From Zasmidium citrigriseum (Eukaryota; Ascomycota; Dothideomycetes; Mycosphaerellales; Mycosphaerellaceae), in NCBI GenBank assembly GCA_002786025.1, contig NHNW01000136.1, forward strand, positions 1 through 12,654: DNA of 12,654 nucleotides, written 5' to 3'. The notes below the pieces were generated by a model, which saw only the letters and a program-made list of their open reading frames with translations, did no database searches and had not been told where the DNA came from. How positions within the stretch are numbered: position 1 is the stretch's first letter; the number at the start of each line of letters is the position of its first letter. The position numbers and the translations under genes were made by a program. Positions 6,840-12,654 of this stretch are shown one piece after another.

Positions 6840-6945
6840 GCCCTCTACCTATACGCGATAGCGCGTAGGCTGGCCTAGCACACCCCCCCTTCGCTCCTTA
6901 CCTTTATACTTACTTACTCCGATCGCAGTGACAATAGCGCATAAA
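6840..6945. repeat. B2: second copy of the 106-bp direct repeat, likely element end
   Basis: Direct repeat of 6471-6576. Similarity stops at ATAAA (6945). One base later the sequence becomes the inverted copia gag, so B2 is taken as the right end of YR element 1. It retains CpA/TpG at sites that are TpA in B1. Confidence 0.85.
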
Positions 6946-6946
6946 C

Positions 6947-7823
6947 TTAAGAATATTAACTATAGAATCGCTATCTCTATCTATGTCTAGATCTCTATCG
7001 TCTCGGATAGTACTACTAGCCGTAAAGAGCGTATTCTCGTTTTGCTCTCTCTCTCTTTCTTATTCTTATTTTCTGGCCTAGTAGGCTTCTACTACTTCGG
7101 AGCCTTATCGAGGAACTTATTAAAGTAGTTTGCTTCCTAATATCCTTCTTTATCGCAATAGGTACAATACGGCTTAGGACCCTTATCTCCTAGACGCTTT
7201 AGGCGTTTCCTATCTTTCTTAGAAGGCCTATTCTCTCGAATCCAATATACGAGTATTTGACTTTGTTCTTTCGACTCGTGTCTTCTAGATTCGTCTAGGA
7301 GGTTCGAAAAGAGGCTTTCAATCGAGTATGCGTCTTTATTTACGTAGTACGCTTGCGAGATAGTTGTAATAAAGCTATCGTATTCTTCTATTAGGCTGTT
7401 TAGGGTCTAGGCGATTATAACTTGCTTAGGGATCTCTATTCCCTTCGCCTTAAGTTAGTCGTAGAGCCTCCGAATTGTATTAAGGTATAACTCTATACTG
7501 CTACTAGATTCTAGCGTAGTTTGAAAGAGTTCTTTACAAGTTAAGAACTCGGAAGCGAAGCCTCTAGACGAATAGAGAGATTTAAGGTTCTCCTATACGT
7601 CTTTAGCGTTAGTAACGCCTTAAATTTAGAGTAGAGGCCCGTCTTCTAAGGCGAGACAAATTGCGGCGAGTGCCCGTTTATTTACGGTCTTGTCGCCGCC
7701 TTCTTCTAGCGCGGCGTATAGGCTCTTCTCGATAAGATAAGACTCTATTCTTAGAGCCTAAATCTCGTAGTTCTCTTGTCCCTTTAGGCGCGAGAACGAG
7801 AAGGTCTTATCGGTTAGAGATAT
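6947..7823 (-). pseudogene. gag: Copia gag fragment, copy 2 (RIP-degraded, truncated)
   Basis: It is homologous to 1405-2276. The start codon equivalent is ATA (7821-7823), a TG-to-TA change from ATG. Central Gag sequence is recognisable but differs from copy 1 at many third codon positions, so the two lineages separated long before the present mutations. The zinc knuckle is destroyed: His is TAT (7140-7142) and the last Cys is TAC (7125-7127), while the first two Cys remain. A GA-rich run (complement of 7045-7061) is a small local expansion. The frame stops abruptly at 6947, where B2 of YR element 1 adjoins. It cannot encode a working capsid protein. Confidence 0.85.
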
Positions 7824-8369
7824 TGCGTTAAAGTCGTAGAACGCGTCTCCTAAAGCAGAAGGATAGGCGCAATAACAGGCTTACTTAATCGGTCTCTACC
7901 CTCTTTTAGCCTCTCTCGGTCCTAACCTATTAGTGTATCGCTTCGTTAGTAGGTCCCGCTAATAGGTTTTATACTACTAAGAAACCGTCTCGTTCCTAGT
8001 TCCCTAGGGATAGCGCAATAGGGACTATATAGGCTACGGGCCTTCTACTTCGAAGAAAGCTATTTGTTAGTAGTCGACTACTTTCTAAACTTCCACCCCT
8101 TCTAGCGAACACTATATATACCGTAGTACTACAAACGCTAGCTAGATCGAAAGATCTCGTCGAGACGAGTAAAACAAGTCGTATATAAAGTCGTTGCGAC
8201 TAGTATCCGTCGCGTAATCGTTATCGAAAGGTGTTGTCGTCGAAAGTCGAAATTACGACTATAAGAATTTAGGGAAGGTTTACCGAATATTAGATTATCG
8301 TAGTCGTAAGGCGCGGGGTGTTCGATTCCTACTCGTAGAATTTAATAGCTAGGCGTCTAGGCTAGAGCA
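7824..8369 (-). other. Leader of copia copy 2
   Basis: Untranslated region between PBS (8370-8384) and the gag start. It aligns with 840-1404 with several indels of about 9-11 bp and a poorly matching patch near 7950-8040. It contains the tRNA-like fragment in the + orientation (8293-8330). Confidence 0.6.
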
Positions 8370-8384
8370 CCCGGGCTTATAACC
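8370..8384 (-). other. Primer binding site, copia copy 2
   Basis: Reverse complement of 825-839, identical in all 15 bases including the same TG-to-TA change relative to the initiator tRNA-Met anticodon arm. Confidence 0.7.
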
Positions 8385-8838
8385 TATTAAAACGAGTAGC
8401 AGAAGTAGGAGGGTCGTATAGAGTAGAAGAGAAGTGCTTGAATTTCTTCTAACTAGCGAGACTATTTACACCCTTATATATACGACGATATCGCATCTAG
8501 AACGTTCGTATTACTAATGCGTACGTCTTATAGAATCTTATAGAATACAGTTAATACATTGATTAGGAATTAATTAGCAATTAATTAGAAATCAACTACG
8601 ATGAATTCTAGTAGCTACTAGAAGGTTCCACGCTAAGCATCCTAATCGGGTATAGCGCCTTCCCGATTAGGTCTAGCCTACGGGGGGACAAATTATCTGG
8701 AAGGTTCCAGATAATTACGTAAGCCGTCACGTGACTTCCTAACGCCTATAGCCTTACTTACTAAGTAAGGCTATAGGCGTTAGATCCGTATAGGCGTTAG
8801 ATCCCGTATAGGCGTTAGATCTCTATAGTCTTCTAATA
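8385..8838 (-). repeat. LTR of copia copy 2, inverted
   Basis: 454 bp, with the same ends as the 5' LTR of copy 1 (TATTA...TAATA on the minus strand). By eye about 14 differences from 371-824, all transitions. It carries the palindrome (8739-8783), CACGTG (8728-8733), TTACGTAA (8715-8722) and a TATA box on the minus strand (8473-8482). Confidence 0.93.
8473..8482 (-). promoter_or_regulatory. Predicted TATA box, copia copy 2 LTR
   Basis: Minus-strand TATATATAAG, equivalent to 727-736, pointing toward the truncated gag. Confidence 0.5.
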
Positions 8839-9702
8839 GCGGCCTAGAAGCTATATCTCGTACTCTACGTAGCTATTTCGTCTTATAGTTTCTACGCTAC
8901 CTCTTCTTAATAAATATCTAGTAATATCGCTTCTAAACCCTTACTCTATAACTCTTACTCTAAACTAATTTACTACTACTACTCTTAGGTAGCCGTTTCA
9001 GGTTAGTCTACCTTCGACGTTATATAAGGAGATATTAAATAGTAGCGCTTATAGAGGAAGAGGTTAGTACGTAAAGAGTCGTTTAAGGTGTTAGATAGGG
9101 TATATCGCGGAGCCTATCGCCGCGATTCTAATAGTAACGCCTTTATAGTTCTTATTAGCTTTAGAGTATTTAAGGAGGACGAGGATAAAGGTGTCTTAGA
9201 GGGTAACGTTGCCGCGGGTAACGTACTCTACGAGCTATAAGGGTTAGTTAATTAGTAAGTTAGCTAGGTATATTAATTCCCTTAATCTAAAGAGGCCTAT
9301 AAAGGCGAGGGTTATTAGGGCGTTAAAGTTCTACTTATCTATATATAAAGGTATCTTAAAGAGAACCGTAGCTACTATTTCTAGTATAGCTAGCTATTAG
9401 TCGCTTAAACCTCGTAGGTTACGTCTTACTACTCTATTAATATACCGTTTAATAGAGGGGTTATCGAAGACGCCGATTAGAAGGTAGTAGTCGACGTAGT
9501 AAGATTTAAGGGCGGATATATACAGCTTAACTAAGTCGCCTTTAACCTTACCTAGGCTAAACGACTTTAACTTAATAAATACTACTAGAAGTGCTTTAGA
9601 CGTTAGCTATAGCGGGTTACCTAACATTGCTACTATCGCTTCGTATTATCTAACTACTATCTTATATCTAATCCTAGTCTTATACAATAAGCCCTACTAC
9701 AT
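8839..9702 (-). pseudogene. Tyrosine recombinase (YR element 2), interrupted at Gly-Arg
   Basis: One frame with no indel. An in-frame ATG lies at 9700-9702, though coding similarity may begin slightly upstream. The N-terminal core-binding domain (about 9600-9420) contains a typical 'KLYISALKSYYVD' segment and DNPSIKRYI. The catalytic domain follows with the first Arg in GLFRLREL (about 9281-9290), a Lys motif (LKYSK) and the HxxR box, where His is Tyr (8914-8916) and Arg is kept. The frame ends at LLGR against the copia LTR, so Trp and the nucleophile Tyr are absent here. Stops are all of the TAG/TAA RIP type. It overlaps the end of the preceding Gag-RT-RNase H frame by about 20 bp in a different frame, a common arrangement in these elements. 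Positions 8839-9208 match 1-370. Confidence 0.85.
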
Positions 9703-12654
9703 TAGAAGAGCTAGATTGTTCGATAGATAATAAGCTAAGAAACGGTAAGGAATATCCTTCTAAATCTACGCGTCGTTTATACGAAGGACGTCGACTTAGT
9801 ATTTGTTTAACGCCTAAGCGTTTCCTAAGGAAAGGGTTATTAGTAATAGTCGGGTAATTATAGTCTAGGCGGGATAAAGCGTCTATAAGGCTATTGTTAA
9901 CGAATAGTAGCTAGAGTAGCTTAATTGTAATCCTTTACTTAGTAGCGCGGAGTAAGATTGCTCGTAAGAGGTCGTTTACTTAGGAGCGAAGACGTTATCT
10001 TATTAGCCCTCTAAATATAGTAGCACTATTAGTATAGACAATTACTAAGGTATTATACTACTATAGTACCTAGTAGGCGAATACCTCGTAGATTACGCGA
10101 ACTTTAGCGGTATTAATATAGTTAGTATTGTCGCTTCCTCTTAGTATCGAGAACGCGTTAACGATATCGTGGACGTTATAACTCTACGAGAACTTATAGT
10201 CGTTTAAGGTTCCGTAGTACTAGAACCCTTCGATACCCTTATTTACTACGTCGTAGAAGATATATATACGATAGAGTATAGAAGTATCTAGAGGGCGCGT
10301 ACCGTCGCTTAGTTATAATACTAAGATCTACTAAGTTAGGTCCTTCTTAACTTCTAACGGCAAGCGGCGTCTTACGTATCTCCTCTTTTAAAATAAGGTA
10401 ATAAAGGCGTAGAGTAGTATATTAAAAGAGCGGCCGCTATTAATAACTCTTACTACCTAATTTAAGTACCTAGCTAGCGATAGCGCTTCTTAGAGTATTA
10501 TATATCCTTTTGTAAGTATATTACTAATCTCTACTCTTATAGCTAAGGCCTTCTATAGTAGTAGCCGCGCTAATATTATTAATATATCGACTTCGATACC
10601 GAGGACGTTTACGACTGTACCCTATACGTCTTTATCGTCGTTACGAGGAACGCCGAGAGTGTTAGTTAGAGAGGTCTATAAGTCGGAGATAAAATAGGCG
10701 TAGGCGGCGTAGATTACGGGTACAATAAAAATAAAGTCGTTAAGATAATAGTATAGTTTCACCTTTAGTATACTAATTTCGATTAGTAGTTATAGTATTA
10801 GCTAGTAGAGTCCCTCTATAAATAGGTTAAAGAGGTATAGTATAGTTAAGAGTCCAAAAGGAAGGTACTTCTCGTAGTATATATAGCCTAACTAGAAAAG
10901 TCCTAGGAAGCGATAGAAAGTTACTATAACGGGCACGATTCTAAACGCTAATTTGATATCGCGTTTAATAATAATATAGTCGTAGCTAGTAGTAAGAATA
11001 TCGTTTATAATAGCGGTAAAGGATAGGTATAAGAGCGTTATACGGTCTTTAGGAATTACGTCGTTAATAGAGTAACTATCTAGAAAGGAAAGGTCGTAGA
11101 TACGGCGTAGTCTAGTATCGTACTTAGGGACTAGTCCTTACGGAGAGATAAGGACGACGTCGTTGTCGATACCCGATTAGGAAAGCGAGAGCACCCCTTA
11201 TTCTAGGCGGGCTAGCTAGCTAGCCTAGTATTCCTTATTAAGCTAGCGTAAGATTTTACTAGTATCTTCCTAGGCTAACCTATAGTTTACGTACGCTCTT
11301 CTCCTTACCTTAGTATTTTTAGAGTCTAGGTTATACCTACCTTCGAAGTCGATACTAATATCTACTCTAAAGGTAATTATATAATAGAGTACCTCGCTAA
11401 GATTACTAGGGTAGTCGTAGAGGGCGTATAGCTAAGCGTCTACCTTTAATAGAGTAATAGTTAGTAGTAGCCTTTCTAACGAAGAGTAAACGTTATAGAG
11501 TAGCTTAGTATTAGGCCTAGGGTCGAGGGTAGCGGAAGATATAGTATCGTAGTCGTATTCGATAATATAGGTATTATCGATAATCGCTATATCGAGGGGC
11601 AGTACTAGCGCTAGTAAGTCGAGAGAGGATAATTCGTCGTCGCTATTACTACTATAGAGTTATTTATTAGGGTAGTCGATTCTTCTATAGTTAGCCGTAC
11701 TCTCTTTATAGTATAAGTACGCGTGTATACGGTAGCAAACGTCGTAGTAAGCCTCGTTATTGTTCTATAGCTAATAAAACTAGTTCTTAACCTTCTCGCG
11801 TAATAAAGACTTCTCTTTAGGCGTCTACACCTACTCCTTTATAGGCGGGGAGCCGTCGCGCTTTTAGGCCTTCTTTAGTATTATAGGCGTATCGTTAGAG
11901 CGTTTAGCGGTAGCCTAACGCGATAACTCTACGCGATTACGGGCGCGTTGTGCCTCCTTACGTTACTTAGATATAACGTATAGGTAGTCGTATATTACTA
12001 AAGAGTTTATCTTAATAGCTATTTGCTCTAGAATCTCGAAGTTTAATAAGTAGTATCCGTATGTTTAAGCGTACTCTATTGTTATAATAGTAACCTCCCT
12101 TATATATAGGTCCTAATTATAAAGCTAGCTCTTAATCTAAATATTCTCGATAAAAGCGGCTATACGCTAGAGAAGGCTAACTAGACCGCTAGGTGTCGAA
12201 GTAGAGTTACTATAAAGGGTAACTAGTAACACTTAAAACATATTTATATAGCGGAACTAGGTTATAATCGAGTCGAGTGTAGCTAGCTTAGGCGGCATAA
12301 TATAGTTAGAGCTAAGAACGTTTAGTACTACCTTCTTCTTTAGCTTAATAAAGTCTTTTAGTAAAAGGTATAGTAAGCTTATTAGGGAAAACTCCCTAGA
12401 AGCTATCTTATTAATATACTTATATAACACCGAAGGGTCTATCGTTCTCTTAATAAAAGCGATAGCTAGTTATTCGATAGTCGGAAGTAGTAGAATCTAA
12501 AGGTTCGACGTACCTTCGACCTACGTACCTAGGGCGGTAGTAGGCTATTATAGTACGTTAGCCTTAGGCGTAAAGGCTCGAATCGTATTATAATAGTTAG
12601 AGCGGACCTAATTAGAGGCGTTAGGTAGAGGTGCTAGTATAAGCGTAATCGGGT
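9680..12654 (-). pseudogene. Gag-reverse transcriptase-RNase H polyprotein (YR element 2), partial
   Basis: A single reading frame can be followed from about 12,560, probably from the right edge, to a TAA at 9680-9682 with no frameshift, broken only by TAA/TAG codons that fit RIP. The N-terminal 450 or so codons are Gag-like (for example TIDPS near 12440, PPKLATLDSI, a Lys/Arg-rich stretch after 11990) and an acidic linker. Reverse transcriptase begins near 11140 (GLVPKYD, then RRIYDLSF, SINDVIPKD). It continues with KRDIKLAFRIVPV and LPFGL (10851-10865). The catalytic box reads Tyr-Leu-Asn-Asp, with Asn codon 10739-10741 in place of Asp. RNase H follows (VYTNSAT, Asp to Asn at 10028-10030) and ends with NSLIDALSRLDY. 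This is the DIRS/Ngaro class of RT, unlike the copia RT. No start codon is seen. Confidence 0.85.

Larger units (their letters stand above)
1..6945 (+). mobile_element. YR element 1: DIRS/Ngaro-type retrotransposon, 3' part, split by a copia insertion
   Basis: This is the 3' portion of a tyrosine-recombinase retrotransposon. What is visible is the C-terminal half of the recombinase (2-370), a complete copia insertion (371-6273), the recombinase tail (6276-6431) and a B1-A2-B2 repeat end (6471-6945). Its Gag, reverse transcriptase and RNase H would lie left of the window. They can be judged from the opposite-strand homologue at 8839-12654. The right limit is placed at the end of the second 106-bp repeat, because the next recognisable base (6947) already belongs to another element. 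The order of recombinase followed by split direct repeats fits Ngaro/PAT-type elements better than DIRS1 proper, which has inverted termini. The subfamily is an inference. Confidence 0.75.
6947..8838 (-). mobile_element. Copia copy 2, 5' fragment (LTR, leader, part of gag), inverted
   Basis: This is the reverse complement of copia copy 1 from the start of the 5' LTR (8838) to the point in gag equal to position 2276. It lacks the rest of gag, all of pol and the 3' LTR within this window. The LTR is about 97% like the copy 1 5' LTR by eye with transitions only. Leader and gag differ by small indels, transversions and many synonymous changes, so this is another subfamily member or a mosaic. Its upstream flank (GCGGC at 8839-8843, the complement of GCCGC) is the same recombinase site used by copy 1. 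Confidence 0.9.
6947..9208. repeat. Large inverted repeat, right arm
   Basis: This pairs with 1-2276. The left limit coincides with the end of the B2 repeat, and the right limit is set only by the window edge, since the left arm is cut at position 1. The spacer between the arms is 4,670 bp and contains most of copia copy 1 and the 3' end of YR element 1. Confidence 0.9.
8839..12654 (-). mobile_element. YR element 2: DIRS/Ngaro-type retrotransposon, partial
   Basis: Minus-strand order from the right edge is Gag-like region, reverse transcriptase, RNase H and tyrosine recombinase, the gene order of DIRS-order elements. It is cut at 8838 by copia copy 2 and runs off the window at 12654, so neither terminus is seen. 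CpA and TpG are almost completely missing, more so than in the copia pol region. No integrase of the DDE type is present, as expected when a tyrosine recombinase does the integration. Confidence 0.85.

Noticed and set aside
1..9208. Simple recent inverted duplication or assembly artefact as the full explanation
   Set aside because: An artefact or fresh duplicate would be uniformly similar. The arms mix nearly identical and strongly diverged segments, and the inner boundary coincides with an element end.
9330..9360. Frameshift within the recombinase of YR element 2
   Set aside because: First suspected, but re-reading the reverse complement base by base showed the N-terminal and catalytic parts are in the same frame.

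Overview
This window is a stack of dead retrotransposons from a fungal genome, most likely a filamentous ascomycete. CpA and TpG are almost absent over long stretches, TpA is in excess and CpG survives. Nearly every stop codon that interrupts a recognisable frame can be read as CAG, CAA or TGG changed to TAG or TAA. That is the signature of repeat-induced point mutation (RIP). No host gene is visible.

Layout. (1) Positions 1-370 and 6276-6431 are two pieces of one tyrosine-recombinase (YR) gene. It belongs to a DIRS/Ngaro-type retrotransposon ('YR element 1') that reads on the + strand and starts left of the window. (2) A complete Ty1/copia element (371-6273; 454-bp LTRs; 5-bp target duplication GCCGC) sits inside that gene, between the Arg and Trp codons of the Gly-Arg-Trp motif near the active-site tyrosine. 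It has a PBS complementary to the anticodon arm of initiator tRNA-Met, gag with a zinc knuckle, protease, integrase, reverse transcriptase, RNase H and a polypurine tract. (3) The 3' end of YR element 1 is a B1-A2-B2 arrangement (6471-6945): a 106-bp direct repeat flanking 263 bp. (4) At 6947 the sequence switches abruptly to the minus strand of a second copia element, truncated in gag and running through its leader to its LTR (8385-8838). (5) That LTR lies at the same site of a second YR element ('YR element 2', minus strand). Its YR, RNase H, reverse transcriptase and Gag regions fill 8839-12654 and run off the right edge.

Positions 1-2276 and 6947-9208 therefore form a large inverted repeat of unequal similarity. 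The YR flank and the LTR are nearly identical and differ only by transitions, while the copia leader and gag differ by indels, transversions and synonymous changes. The 5' LTR of the complete copia resembles the LTR of the other copia more than its own 3' LTR. This points to recombination or gene conversion among the copies.

The most unusual local feature is an array of seven small hairpins at 2737-2898 in the copia pol frame. The period is 24 bp, the loop is nearly constant, and the stem sequences change from unit to unit while staying paired. None of the elements looks able to move on its own: RIP has replaced catalytic aspartates in both reverse transcriptases, the YR catalytic histidine, zinc-knuckle ligands in copia copy 2 and many tryptophans and glutamines. 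All comparisons were made by eye.
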